Part shown: piece by piece, positions 8,511 through 17,192 of the stretch | How positions within the stretch are numbered: the first letter of the stretch is position 1 | Layout: each line of letters starts with the position of its first letter | DNA from: Bacteroidota bacterium | GTDB lineage: Bacteria > Bacteroidota > Bacteroidia > Bacteroidales > Dysgonomonadaceae | Assembly: GCA_023388315.1 (NCBI GenBank) | Contig: JAEWGM010000028.1 | Span: 1 to 64,000 of the forward strand | Reading direction: 5' to 3' | Length of the DNA: 64,000 nt | Position numbers and translations under genes: made by a program | The notes under the pieces: model-generated | Database searches by the model: none | Seen by the model: only the letters and a program-made list of their open reading frames with translations | What the model was told of the DNA's origin: nothing

Positions 8511-9130
8511 CGCTTAACGGTTTGAATGTCGTGATTTTGCAGTACCGTAAAATGCTCCAAGGTAAATCCCTGCGGATTGTTGTCGGATCGCACCGAGTTT
8601 ATCAGTTCGCAATCGGTTATAAGCGAACGTTCCGTGATGTTGCTTTGGCGGATAATGTATTGCCGTGCAAAGGTTTTCACCTTGTAAGGATAACTGTCGA
8701 AATTGCACACAATACTGTCTATCTCGATGCGTTGGTTGATATTTCCCGAGATAATCCGCGTGAAATACCCCTTTTCTAGAAGGTCTTTGTAGTAATTGTA
8801 TGCCGATTTGTCGGCAAGCATAAAAGCACGTTTCATATTGCTTTCGATGGCATTTTTGTCGGGTGCGACGGTAAAAAACAGTTCGTGAAAACGCCTGACG
8901 TGTTCCCGCACTTCCACCGGACGATTGGCTTCTGCATCTTGCGAAAGTGCCAGCATCAGCGATTTTCCGTTGTCCAATACATAAATTTTCGCCCGTTGTT
9001 TTTCGGCAAAACTATATGATTTGTAGAGTGCGTATCCGCATACACATAGACAGAGTACGACAAAAAGCAAAGCGTAAAGCCGTATCTGCTTAAACGATGT
9101 TTCGATATTTTTGAGTGATTTAAATTCCAT
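8507..9130 (-). CDS. traK: conjugal transfer protein TraK (VirB8-like position)
   Basis: A 207-residue protein with a short cytoplasmic N-terminus (MEFKSLKNIETSFKQ), one membrane helix (about 20-37) and a periplasmic domain of the size of VirB8-type assembly factors. Sequence and gene order (traJ-traK-traL) match TraK of CTnDOT-type elements. The 179 bases between traJ and traK hold no gene that I can support. Confidence 0.87.
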   Translation of the reverse strand: MEFKSLKNIETSFKQIRLYALLFVVLCLCVCGYALYKSYSFAEKQRAKIYVLDNGKSLMLALSQDAEANRPVEVREHVRRFHELFFTVAPDKNAIESNMKRAFMLADKSAYNYYKDLLEKGYFTRIISGNINQRIEIDSIVCNFDSYPYKVKTFARQYIIRQSNITERSLITDCELINSVRSDNNPQGFTLEHFTVLQNHDIQTVKR

Positions 9131-9309
9131 AATGTTAGTTTTTATTATATATTTGTACCCAGACAGATGCTAAAATTTTGTCAGACACTATGGGACGCGT
9201 CCGGCATCTGACGCTAAAGTGTTGAATTGATTGAGTTCGGCGACCAGGCGCGATAGCATCAAGCCAGCCACTCAATTTTGAGCCGTTACTTCTCAAAAAG
9301 AACGGTTCT

Positions 9310-10344
9310 TTATTTTTTCTTCAGCACTCCCTTTATACGTCCTGCCACGTTCCCTGCCACAGCACCGCCTGCCGCTGCCGCCGCTTTTCCTCCGCTAACG
9401 GCTTTTCCTCCGGCATATTTGGCTTGTTCGTTCACGTTTTTACCGTAATTGCCCATTCCGCCTCCAGCTTCGATAATCCAGCCTGCCACGGTCGGCACGG
9501 TAAAGTAACCCACGATACCGATGAGAAAGAAAATGATGTAATACCAGTTGCTCCCATCGGAAATAAAGGCCGGGTCTTCAAGCATCGCGATGTCTTTTTT
9601 CAGCATCAACACCTGTATTTTGGTCAATAAAGCGGAAAGAATACTGCTCACGGGCAGCCATAAATAGACAGAAATATATCGACTGAACCACGCTGTGATC
9701 GAACTGCCCAAACCGTCCCACATTCCGATAGCGAATACAATAGGTCCCAAAATGGAAAGTACGATAAGAAAAAACGTGCGCAACGTGTCGATAATCAGTC
9801 CCGCCGCCTGATACAGAAGTTCCAACAGTTGGTGTATTTTTTCCATCATCCACTTTTTTGTATTGTATGCGGCTCTTTCGGCATACATTCCGGCAATGGT
9901 AACCGCGTCGGAAACGCCTATAATGCCCATTTCTTCTATTTTTTCATCCCATTTGGCTTGATCTGCCAGATAAGCCGTTGCTGGATTGCGCATCATCGCT
10001 TCGTATTCCAATTGGTCGCGTTTCAGTGTCAATGCCTGTAAATCGCCCGTTTGCTGCTTAACCATTTGTTCCGTACCTTTTACGATGGGACTTAAAACCG
10101 CGTTGATGCTTCCCAGCACAATGGTCGAGAAAAACATAATGCAAAGTCCCAATGCGAACGGGCGGAGCAGCGGAAATACATCGATGGGTTCGGCTCGTGC
10201 CAGCGACGACCAGACACGCATAGCGATGTAAAACAAAGCACCTAGTCCGGCAATGCCTTTGGCAACACCTGCCATATTGTCGGCAAGGGGTATCATTTCG
10301 TTGTACGTTGTGCGCAGCAATTCGTGTAAGCTGTTAAAATCCAT
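9310..10344 (-). CDS. traJ: conjugal transfer protein TraJ (VirB6-like polytopic membrane protein)
   Basis: A 344-residue protein with several membrane helices: about 28-45, a hydrophobic pair near 85-110, a cluster from about 185 to 260, and one near 260-285. The C-terminus is Ala/Gly/Lys-rich (repeated GGKA/AAA units) and ends in a basic tail. It matches TraJ of Bacteroidetes conjugative transposons, thought to fill the inner-membrane VirB6 role. It is separated from traI by 122 bases holding inverted repeats. Confidence 0.87.
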   Translation of the reverse strand: MDFNSLHELLRTTYNEMIPLADNMAGVAKGIAGLGALFYIAMRVWSSLARAEPIDVFPLLRPFALGLCIMFFSTIVLGSINAVLSPIVKGTEQMVKQQTGDLQALTLKRDQLEYEAMMRNPATAYLADQAKWDEKIEEMGIIGVSDAVTIAGMYAERAAYNTKKWMMEKIHQLLELLYQAAGLIIDTLRTFFLIVLSILGPIVFAIGMWDGLGSSITAWFSRYISVYLWLPVSSILSALLTKIQVLMLKKDIAMLEDPAFISDGSNWYYIIFFLIGIVGYFTVPTVAGWIIEAGGGMGNYGKNVNEQAKYAGGKAVSGGKAAAAAGGAVAGNVAGRIKGVLKKK

Positions 10345-10366
10345 AGTTTTAGTTTTTAGTGGATGA

Positions 10367-10462
10367 GTTTACAAGTAAACAAGTGGCGATTATCCATTCT
10401 TTTTAGCGTTTTCTCTATCGCTTTCACTCGCTTACTTTGATTACTCGTTAACTTGTTTACTG
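10367..10462. repeat. inverted repeats in the traI-traJ gap
   Basis: AGTAAACAAGT (10374-10384) and ACTTGTTTACT (10452-10462) form a perfect 11-bp inverted repeat around 67 bases. The left arm also belongs to a small palindrome GTTTAC-AA-GTAAAC (10367-10380). This gap lies inside the tra operon. It may be a regulatory or RNA-processing structure or a scar of a small insertion; nothing more can be said from sequence. Confidence 0.5.
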
Positions 10463-10466
10463 TTAT

Positions 10467-11099
10467 TTACCAAAAACGATGTTCATCCATCCCATAAAGT
10501 TCCTGCACACGACGTATATCCTCTTTTTTCTTCGCACGGACGTAGCTTACCGAGATGTTTTTTCGGGTGTAATAGGAAGTGATTGCCTTATACTCTTTTA
10601 CCTGTTCGTAAATGCGGTCAATCATTTCCATCCGCTCTTTATCGTTCATTGAGAACGAGCCACTTTTTGCGATGGATTTCAATTCTTTGATCGATTCGCC
10701 ACTGAGTTCCAACAGACGGGTATAGCCCGATGCCATAGCGGTGAGTTCCGTTGGACGAAAATTTTTATCTGAGAGCATTCGTTTGTAAGCCTCCACATAA
10801 ATACCGGTGATGTCTCCCACCATAACCAAGGTCTCCTTGACTTTGTAGGCGTCGCCGATAAGGTTGTTTACCTTTTTGAGGGCGTCGTAATATTTCTTAG
10901 TATCGCCATAGAGTTTTTCCACTTCTTTAAATCCGTCGAGCGTATTTTTTACCGTTTTGGATGTCTGTACAATCTCTTTCACGGTATTGCTGATGCTGGT
11001 GGCCACGCTGATGGGGTCGTTCACAATAAATTGGGCATTGGCATTAATTCCCCAAAACAGGGTAAAAGCCAATAAAATAAGGGATAGTTTTGTTTTCAT
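10467..11099 (-). CDS. traI: conjugal transfer protein TraI (DUF4141 family)
   Basis: A roughly 210-residue exported protein. I chose the start at MKTKLSLILL because it gives a clean signal peptide ending NANAQ; an in-frame Met six codons upstream is possible. The mature part is helical and charged, like VirB5/TrbJ-type proteins and the DUF4141 TraI of CTnDOT-like elements. It lies between traG and traJ as expected. Confidence 0.84.
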   Translation of the reverse strand: MKTKLSLILLAFTLFWGINANAQFIVNDPISVATSISNTVKEIVQTSKTVKNTLDGFKEVEKLYGDTKKYYDALKKVNNLIGDAYKVKETLVMVGDITGIYVEAYKRMLSDKNFRPTELTAMASGYTRLLELSGESIKELKSIAKSGSFSMNDKERMEMIDRIYEQVKEYKAITSYYTRKNISVSYVRAKKKEDIRRVQELYGMDEHRFW

Positions 11100-11130
11100 A
11101 ATCTTGGTTTTAAGCATGTTTTTTTGATTG

Positions 11131-13641
11131 TTATTTCATTTTCTCCCTTGCCTTTTCGGCAAGCTGTTTTATAGCTTGTTCAATGTTTCCGTCCAACGTT
11201 TCCGCCAAGTTCATCATTTCCATTTTCTCGGTTTCTTCGGTGGTGTAGGTCAGGTATTCCTCGGTAGAAACTTCAGTGGCATAGACGGCAGACTGCGTAC
11301 CGCCCAAACCAATCCACACCTCTTTGTAGAGCCGTGCGGCATCGTTGTTCATATTGATGGAAAGGATTTGCGATTTCTCTTTTTCGGTCAGCCCCAGCAT
11401 ATTCTGAATACTGTCGAATTTATTGACATATTTGCGTTGGTCGAGCAATATCTTACAATCCGAGTTGTTGATGATACTTTCCTTGACAATAGGCGATTGA
11501 ATAATGTCATCCACTTCCTGCGTTACCACGATGGCTTCGCCGAAGTATTTGCGGACGGTTTTATACAGATATTTGATGTAATCCGCCATATTTGCCGAGG
11601 CGATGGCTTTCCAGGCCTCCTCTATCAATATCATCTTGCGGACACCCTTCAGGCGACGCATCTTATTGATAAATACCTCCATAATGATGATGGTTACAAC
11701 CGGAAAAAGGTCTTTGTTATCCTTCACGGCATCAATCTCGAAAACGATAAAGCGTTTGTTCAAGAGGTCTATGTTTTTATCCGAATTGAGCAGAAAATCG
11801 TATCGGCCACCTTTGTAATATTGCTTGAGCGTAGTAAGCAGGTTATCGATATTGAAATCTTCTTTGCTTACTTTGATATCTCGCTTTCCCAAATCGTTGC
11901 GATACGTGTCCCGAAGAAACTCGTAAAAGGAATTAAATCCGGGAACTATTTCCTTATTCGTTCGGATACGTTCAAGGTAAGCGTTTACGGCAGAGCCCAA
12001 CTCTCCCGCTTCGGTTTTGGATATCTTCTCGTCCTCGCTTTTCCACAGCGTGAGAAGCAACGTGGAAATACTTTCTCTTTTTTCCACATCATACACATAA
12101 TCATCGGTATAGAAAGGATTGAACGAGATGGGATTTTCGTCTGTGTACGTGTAATAAATGCCGTCTTCCCCTTTGGTCTTCTGATGAATGAGATTGCTCA
12201 GTCCTTGGTAAGAATTTCCCGTATCCACGAGCAGGACGTGTGCCCCCTGTTCGTAGTACTGGCGTACCATGTGATTGGTAAAAAAGGATTTTCCACTTCC
12301 CGAAGGCCCCAAAATAAATTTGTTGCGGTTCGTAATAATGCCCTTTCGCATCGGTAAGTCGGAAATGTCCAGATGCAGCGGTTTCCCGCTCAGGCGGTCA
12401 GCCATTTTGATGCCGAAAGGTGAAAGCGAGCTTTTGTAGTTGGTCTCCGCTGTGAAGAAGCATAATGCAGGCTCAATGAACGTGTAGAAACTCTCTTCTG
12501 ACGGAAAGTCACCGGCGTTGCCCGGCATTGCCGTCCAATAAAGCGTTCCGGCGTCCACCGTATTGTGTCGGGGACGGCACTCCATCAGAGCGAGTGCCGA
12601 GCCGACATCGTTTTTAATCTGTTTCAGCTCTTCCTTCTCGTCGCTCCAAGCCAAGACGTTGAAATGTGCCCGAATAGATGCCAGTCCTTGTGAATGAGCG
12701 ACATTGAGGTATTCCTCTATCCACTCGCGGTTGATTTGGTTGGACCGGGAATAGCGTGCCAGCGACAACATATTGCGGGCTTGCTTCTCGAAACGTTTCA
12801 GGTTTTCTTCGCTATCATCGATAAAGAGGTATTGGTTGTAGATGTGATTGCACGAAAGCAATAAGCCCACAGGTGCTGCAAAAGACAAGCGGCAATCGGA
12901 ACGGTCGGTGGACAGTTTTTCGTAACGATTGTCTGTTCCCACGTTGGAAGGCAGATCTTCGGTATCACTCAGCGTGTGCAGACATAGATAATTGTCTCCG
13001 ACCCTTACTCCTTCGGCTCCCAGCTTGATATCCTCCAAAGAGGCTTGCTCGGCTTCGCTCAAGGTGAAATATCGGTCTAAGAGGCCTCTTTTCTTTTCTG
13101 TTCCGCAAATATCGGCTGCCGAAAGTCGCACGAGTTTCATCATGTCACTGTCGTTGATGATACGCTCAAACTGGTCTACACATTCCAAAAAACGTACGAC
13201 GCTTTCTTTGTTTTTTAGCTCTTTGGGCAAAATGTTTCCGCGACAGAGCGTGGAAAAATCGCTTTGCTGAGCCATCCGCTGTCTGTTGCTTTTAGTCAGG
13301 TAGAGATAGACGGAATGCTTCATAAATGGGCGTTCGTTAAAGTGTTTTTGGTAGGAACGGCTCAGAAACGAGAGTTCATCCCTGTTTACATCGGCTTGAT
13401 AGTTTTCTTTGATAAACCAGTCCTGCTTGTGTACCACCGTAAAGTCGGGCAGTACGCGGATGGCTTTGTTCCAAGCGGCGTGCATCATTTCGTATTCGGG
13501 CGAAGTAACGGTAAATAGTTCGGGCAGCTCCAATGAGAAAGCGACACTAATATCGGCATCTTTCGATACGATGCAGTCGCCTTCAACCGCCAGAAGCGGG
13601 AACTTCTTTTCCAACTCGCATTTCTTTCCGATGTTTCTCAT
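11131..13641 (-). CDS. traG: TraG, VirB4-family conjugation ATPase
   Basis: About 836 residues, the usual length of Bacteroidetes TraG. This VirB4-type ATPase energises assembly of the mating channel at the inner membrane. A Walker A motif (LGPSGSGKSFFTNH) and a Walker B-like segment (RKMILIEEAWKAI) are clear. I chose the start MRNIGKKCELEK, two bases after the traF stop; longer starts overlap traF by up to 58 bases. A 409-residue reading frame on the opposite strand is a shadow of this gene. Confidence 0.93.
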   Translation of the reverse strand: MRNIGKKCELEKKFPLLAVEGDCIVSKDADISVAFSLELPELFTVTSPEYEMMHAAWNKAIRVLPDFTVVHKQDWFIKENYQADVNRDELSFLSRSYQKHFNERPFMKHSVYLYLTKSNRQRMAQQSDFSTLCRGNILPKELKNKESVVRFLECVDQFERIINDSDMMKLVRLSAADICGTEKKRGLLDRYFTLSEAEQASLEDIKLGAEGVRVGDNYLCLHTLSDTEDLPSNVGTDNRYEKLSTDRSDCRLSFAAPVGLLLSCNHIYNQYLFIDDSEENLKRFEKQARNMLSLARYSRSNQINREWIEEYLNVAHSQGLASIRAHFNVLAWSDEKEELKQIKNDVGSALALMECRPRHNTVDAGTLYWTAMPGNAGDFPSEESFYTFIEPALCFFTAETNYKSSLSPFGIKMADRLSGKPLHLDISDLPMRKGIITNRNKFILGPSGSGKSFFTNHMVRQYYEQGAHVLLVDTGNSYQGLSNLIHQKTKGEDGIYYTYTDENPISFNPFYTDDYVYDVEKRESISTLLLTLWKSEDEKISKTEAGELGSAVNAYLERIRTNKEIVPGFNSFYEFLRDTYRNDLGKRDIKVSKEDFNIDNLLTTLKQYYKGGRYDFLLNSDKNIDLLNKRFIVFEIDAVKDNKDLFPVVTIIIMEVFINKMRRLKGVRKMILIEEAWKAIASANMADYIKYLYKTVRKYFGEAIVVTQEVDDIIQSPIVKESIINNSDCKILLDQRKYVNKFDSIQNMLGLTEKEKSQILSINMNNDAARLYKEVWIGLGGTQSAVYATEVSTEEYLTYTTEETEKMEMMNLAETLDGNIEQAIKQLAEKAREKMK

Positions 13642-13643
13642 CG

Positions 13644-13976
13644 CTAGTTTCCTTTTTTGTTTTCTTTTGTACATATAATCTGACGAACGGAACGGCGGCA
13701 AATTAAATAGCGTGGATGGGAACGCAATGCCCGGCGTTTCATCAGTCCGTGCTCTCCGTACTTACGGTTCATCGCGAACGTTTGCCACACCAAGAGGCTG
13801 GCACCCGATACACCTAAAACCAAACAGAGCAGCTGACTGACGCCGAACATATACAGCACCACCACAAGGACAAATATTGCCAACAGTCCGCCCGCTAAAA
13901 TGAACAGGTATTGGGATTTCAGCCCCTTGAACTCCACCGTTCTGCCGATGCCTTTGTTTATTTCGTAACTTGCCAT
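13644..13976 (-). CDS. traF: conjugal transfer protein TraF (DUF4133; VirB3-like position)
   Basis: About 110 residues with two adjacent membrane helices (LFILAGGLLAIFVLVVVLY and the following LLCLVLGVSGASLLVW region), the topology of VirB3-like proteins. I took the start at MASYEINKGIGR, which begins four bases after the traE stop; the longer open frame would overlap traE. Position before traG supports the call. Confidence 0.85.
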   Translation of the reverse strand: MASYEINKGIGRTVEFKGLKSQYLFILAGGLLAIFVLVVVLYMFGVSQLLCLVLGVSGASLLVWQTFAMNRKYGEHGLMKRRALRSHPRYLICRRSVRQIICTKENKKGN

Positions 13977-13980
13977 TTTT

Positions 13981-14283
13981 TTACAAAAAGAATGAACGAA
14001 GAATGGTGGCTGCCACAATCAAGAATACACAGGCGCCGAACCAGCTGGCTGCCGTTTTAGATGTGTCGGGGTCGCCGGATGAGAATTTTCCGTACACTTT
14101 CACACCTCCAATAAGTCCCACGACGGCGCCGATGGCATAAATTAATTTGGTAGCCGGATCGAAGTAACCACTTATCATCTTGGTGGCTTCGTTAATTCCG
14201 GCAGAGCCGTCGCCTTGGGCTAAGGCATTCATTACGGTAGCAACTGTAAGCATTGCCGCGAGATAGATTTTTTTCTTTGTCAT
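13981..14283 (-). CDS. traE: conjugal transfer protein TraE (DUF4134; VirB2-like position)
   Basis: About 100 residues: a signal peptide from MTKKKIYLAAMLTVATV, a Gly-rich loop, then two membrane helices around residues 45-62 and 80-98. This is the size and topology of pilin-like VirB2 proteins and of TraE in CTnDOT-type elements. The longer frame starting 17 codons upstream is rejected because its first codons overlap the left arm of the upstream hairpin. Confidence 0.85.
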   Translation of the reverse strand: MTKKKIYLAAMLTVATVMNALAQGDGSAGINEATKMISGYFDPATKLIYAIGAVVGLIGGVKVYGKFSSGDPDTSKTAASWFGACVFLIVAATILRSFFL

Positions 14284-14319
14284 AATATCACGGTTTAAGG
14301 TTAAAAAATGTTGGTAAAA

Positions 14320-14383
14320 AAGAGAGCGGAACAAGCCTTAGATTTAAGGTTTGGATTGGCTGACGCGGCTTGTTCCCTCTCTT
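14320..14383 (-). terminator. terminator or attenuator hairpin ahead of traE
   Basis: A 17-bp stem with a single bulged base (AAGAGAGCGGAACAAGCC against GGCTTGTTCCCTCTCTT). On the minus strand it is followed by six Ts. It stands between the traA-traB-traD part and the traE-traQ part of the tra operon. It may reduce read-through and set a different level for the channel genes. Confidence 0.7.
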
Positions 14384-14418
14384 GCTTTCAAGGTTTAGGT
14401 TTCGGTTAACTGATGGTT

Positions 14419-15033
14419 CTATAAAAATGACATCCAATCTTCCGATGCCGGTTTGACTTCCGATGTTTCGTTTCCGGCTAAAATCCGCATCAGTTCGGCG
14501 TTGAGTTTTTGTTGCAGGGCTTCGTGTGTTTTCAGTTTTTCTAAAAAATCACTTCCTTGCAGTTTTTTTGCCGTTTTTTGTAAGTCGGGTTTTTCTTGTT
14601 CCGACACCGTGTTCCTTTCCACGGCTTGCTGAATTTGGCGAATTTCCTTTGTTGTCAAACTTTCGTCGGAAACTTCGATTTCCTCTCCAAAAAGGATGTT
14701 GAGTTCTTCGTTTTCCACCACGCCTTCGTCAATTTCGTTTTCGGGCGGCATCGGGTGGAACTCGTTTTCATCGTCCTCGCTCGGACTTTCGGATGCAAAT
14801 GTAGGCGGTTTTTTCGTCCGATTTTCATCGTCTTCCTCAGGCTTTCTTTCCGTTCCTCGCGATGGAAACGAAGTTTTGGTTTTGCCGATTACGGATGACG
14901 GTTTTTCAGACTGAATGGGGTATTGAGATGCAGTGTTGGTGCCGTTTTTAGGCTTTTCGCCACCGTGTACAAAAAGAATGATGTACACTAAAAGTAGTAC
15001 GATTATGATCAACAGAATGGGTATTGTATTCAT
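14419..15033 (-). CDS. membrane-anchored Tra protein at the TraC/TraD position
   Basis: A 204-residue protein with an N-terminal membrane helix (residues 4-22, PILLIIIVLLLVYIILF) and a long, acidic, low-complexity cytoplasmic part rich in Glu, Lys and Ser. In CTnDOT-type operons this place, between the DUF3408 gene and traE, is taken by TraC/TraD proteins of unknown function. The sequence is too degenerate to choose between the two names. Confidence 0.65.
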   Translation of the reverse strand: MNTIPILLIIIVLLLVYIILFVHGGEKPKNGTNTASQYPIQSEKPSSVIGKTKTSFPSRGTERKPEEDDENRTKKPPTFASESPSEDDENEFHPMPPENEIDEGVVENEELNILFGEEIEVSDESLTTKEIRQIQQAVERNTVSEQEKPDLQKTAKKLQGSDFLEKLKTHEALQQKLNAELMRILAGNETSEVKPASEDWMSFL

Positions 15034-15045
15034 AATTGGTTGGTT

Positions 15046-15441
15046 TTAAGGAATAATAGATTTTCGTCTGTTTTTTTCGATGGTTTTGCCGATGGTTTCT
15101 TTGTGCCGGGCAAGGTGTTCCCGCAAAATGTTTTCTATGTAGGCGGACAGCGTGGTTTTGCTGCGCAAGTCGTGCAGGATGTGGCGGAACAAATCGAGGG
15201 TATCCCGGTTGAGCGAGAAGGAAACACGGTTTTCAATCATCAGGGGATTGAGAAAGGTTTTTTGATACGTTTCAAAATCTACATTTAATGGAACTGTTTC
15301 GTGTTGTTTCTCCTGTGGTTTTTCCTTCTGTTCTTTTGGCTGTGGAACTTGCGGCGTTTTGGTTTCTTCCGGTTCCATTCCCGCCATTTTGCGGATTTGT
15401 TCGGCAATGGCTTTGTTGCGTTGTTCTTCAATTGATAGCAT
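15046..15441 (-). CDS. traB: conjugal transfer protein TraB (DUF3408-like)
   Basis: A 131-residue protein. The first half is charged and Pro/Gln/Lys-rich. The second half is a compact basic domain (from about residue 65: FLNPLMIENRVSFSL, then LRSKTTLSAYIENILREH) that resembles a ribbon-helix-helix DNA-binding fold. It starts one base after the stop of the ParA-like gene. This fits the DUF3408/TraB partner of TraA and suggests a partition- or relaxosome-type DNA-binding role, which is inference. Confidence 0.75.
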   Translation of the reverse strand: MLSIEEQRNKAIAEQIRKMAGMEPEETKTPQVPQPKEQKEKPQEKQHETVPLNVDFETYQKTFLNPLMIENRVSFSLNRDTLDLFRHILHDLRSKTTLSAYIENILREHLARHKETIGKTIEKNRRKSIIP

Positions 15442-15442
15442 A

Positions 15443-16243
15443 TTATAAGGTTAATTTTCTGATGATTTCTTCGGCTAATTCTTCGATACCGCTTCCGGCA
15501 AGCAGCTTTTTGTCGGGTTGTAAATAGGTGGAACGAAACACGTCGCGGTTGTCGGGCGTCAGCTCTTTCTTGAAACGGGATGAACGGGGCAGCCGGCTGT
15601 CGAGAATGCCCAATTCCTGACGGGCGATTTCACGGTCGTAAAACTCGATAACGGCGGGATTGACCCGTTTGTCTATTTTGTTCCACAACATATAAATCTG
15701 ACGAATTTTACTGCTCGTGAGCGAAACACCTAAATCACGTATGGAAAGGGCGTAGGACATACAGGCAACGAGCGATTGCGGGTCGGGTTCGATGGGCGAA
15801 ATCACGTAATCCAAATCAACGGTCAGTCCCACCAATGACGCGTCGTCGGCTCGGCCGGGCAAATCGAAAAAGACGTAATCGAATTTTTCAGTTGAATGCT
15901 TTTCTATAAATTCTTCGGCATCTTGCAACGCTTTTTCGGAAGTGCTTTTAATAATGTGATAGGACCGTTTGTTGAAACGCTCAAAATGATTTTTCATTCG
16001 CTCCAAAAGAGCCGTACTGCCGTTGTCGATGGTCTGTTTGTCTCTTTCCCGCATATTGAAAAAACTGTATTGCGAAAAATCGCAGTCCACCACAAAGAGG
16101 TTGAATTTTTTCTCGTAATAAAGGTAGCTTGCCAAAATTTCGGCGATGCTGCTTTTTCCCACTCCGCCTTTCAGCGAACCAAAACCCACGTAAACGGGTC
16201 GGCACGTGTGTGCCTGCTTTTGTTCATTCTTTTGTTCTTGCAT
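15443..16243 (-). CDS. traA: TraA, ParA/MinD-family ATPase
   Basis: A 266-residue ParA-type ATPase. It has a deviant Walker A motif (FGSLKGGVGKSSIAE), a Walker A' region (VVDCDFSQYS) and a Walker B-like segment (YVFFDLPG). It is the first gene of the tra operon in Bacteroidetes elements and is immediately followed by its small TraB partner. The promoter should lie in the repeat-rich region upstream. Its exact role in transfer is not settled. Confidence 0.87.
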   Translation of the reverse strand: MQEQKNEQKQAHTCRPVYVGFGSLKGGVGKSSIAEILASYLYYEKKFNLFVVDCDFSQYSFFNMRERDKQTIDNGSTALLERMKNHFERFNKRSYHIIKSTSEKALQDAEEFIEKHSTEKFDYVFFDLPGRADDASLVGLTVDLDYVISPIEPDPQSLVACMSYALSIRDLGVSLTSSKIRQIYMLWNKIDKRVNPAVIEFYDREIARQELGILDSRLPRSSRFKKELTPDNRDVFRSTYLQPDKKLLAGSGIEELAEEIIRKLTL

Positions 16244-16366
16244 TGCTCTCTGTTTTTAATGTTTTATGAAGTATTTTATTCTTGAATACTTTTATTCGTC
16301 CTTGCTTGCTTTCTTTCATATATAAAATAATGTGTTCATTCTCAAGCTTTTTCTTTTCTGAATGTC

Positions 16367-16475
16367 TGTATTCATTCTTTTATGCTTGCACAATTGCATT
16401 ATTGCACAAAGAAAATATTGTACGCATTCTTGTATTCATTCTTTTGTTCCATTCTGTATGCTTGCACAAAGAAAA
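16367..16475. repeat. direct repeats upstream of traA
   Basis: TGTATTCATTCTTTT occurs at 16367-16381 and 16431-16445, ATGCTTGCACAA at 16382-16393 and 16458-16469, and TTGCACAAAGAAAA at 16402-16415 and 16462-16475. All copies are exact. The arrangement suggests repeated binding sites for a regulator of the tra promoter, or the trace of a local duplication. Confidence 0.65.
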
Positions 16476-16676
16476 GCGGAAATACACCAAAAACAAGGCT
16501 TCGATTGACTGCGCTTTCTTTGGCTTTCTTTGGATGGAAACAAACCTGCCTGTTGCTACGAAATAGCGACGTAACTTTGCATCGGACTAGTTCACATCTT
16601 TCCCGAATACGGATTATCGGTTGGTTGACACACAAATATCCAACTGTCCGCGTATAGCATTCCATACGTTTAACTC

Positions 16677-16731
16677 GGCAAGGTGTACTTTTGTCCGACA
16701 ACCTGCCGTTTTGCCGACAAAAGTCCTTGCC
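16677..16731. other. candidate origin of transfer (oriT) inverted repeat
   Basis: GGCAAGGTGTACTTTTGTC and GACAAAAGTCCTTGCC form a 16-bp pairing with a 3-base bulge around a 20-nt loop. A GC-rich stretch (CCCCGGTGCGGGGG) follows directly. It stands about 60 bases before mobA. An imperfect inverted repeat next to the relaxase genes is the usual oriT layout, but no T-run supports a terminator and the nick site cannot be named from sequence alone. Confidence 0.5.
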
Positions 16732-16790
16732 CCGGTGCGGGGGTATGAGCTTACTCCGAAGTCGTAACCTAAAAACCTAACACCGATACA

Positions 16791-17192
16791 ATGAAGAAAA
16801 AACAAGAACCTCAGTCCGCGCCATCCTACCGCTATTACCTGCGGTTGAATGAGACGGACAATGCCCGATTTCTCGACCTGTTTGAGCAGTCAGGTGCGAA
16901 AAGCAAGTCGGATTTTATCCGGCATCGCCTTTTTCAAACACCCTTTCGGGTAATTACGCACGATGCTTCCGCCGTGGATTTCTATGTGCGATTGACCCAC
17001 ATCAACGCCCAAATCCGTAAAATCGGCGTATTGTACAATCAGGCGGTACGCTCCATCAACACCTATCATTCCGTAAAAACCGCCCGTGTTTTGTTGGAAA
17101 AAGTGGAAAATTATCAAGCGAAAATTGCCGGACTGTTGGAAGAAAGTATCCGTTTAACCGAAGAATTAAACTCCCAATGGTTGCCGAAATAA
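16791..17192 (+). CDS. mobA: MobA-type relaxosome accessory protein
   Basis: A 133-residue basic protein with an N-terminal ribbon-helix-helix-like segment (YYLRLNETDNARFLDLF, then KSDFIRHRLF) and a helical C-terminal half with the NAQIRKIGVLYNQAV stretch typical of MobC/MobA relaxosome proteins. It overlaps the relaxase gene by 16 bases. It probably binds oriT and helps the relaxase open the strands. Confidence 0.8.
   Translation: MKKKQEPQSAPSYRYYLRLNETDNARFLDLFEQSGAKSKSDFIRHRLFQTPFRVITHDASAVDFYVRLTHINAQIRKIGVLYNQAVRSINTYHSVKTARVLLEKVENYQAKIAGLLEESIRLTEELNSQWLPK

Larger units (their letters stand above)
16244..16790. other. 547-bp intergenic region between divergent tra and mob operons
   Basis: No convincing gene is present; the open frames here are short and overlap one another. 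The left part (16260-16480) is AT-rich with direct repeats, and the right part (16670-16750) holds a long inverted repeat and a GC-rich patch (listed separately). In CTnDOT-like elements the transfer origin and the divergent promoters lie between tra and mob genes, so this region probably carries both. Confidence 0.6.

Noticed and set aside
11128..12357. A 409-codon open frame on the plus strand
   Set aside because: It lies wholly opposite traG, which has Walker motifs and family length. The antisense translation has no recognisable domain.
16367..16475. CRISPR-like array
   Set aside because: Repeats are of three kinds, only two copies each, with uneven spacing and no cas genes.
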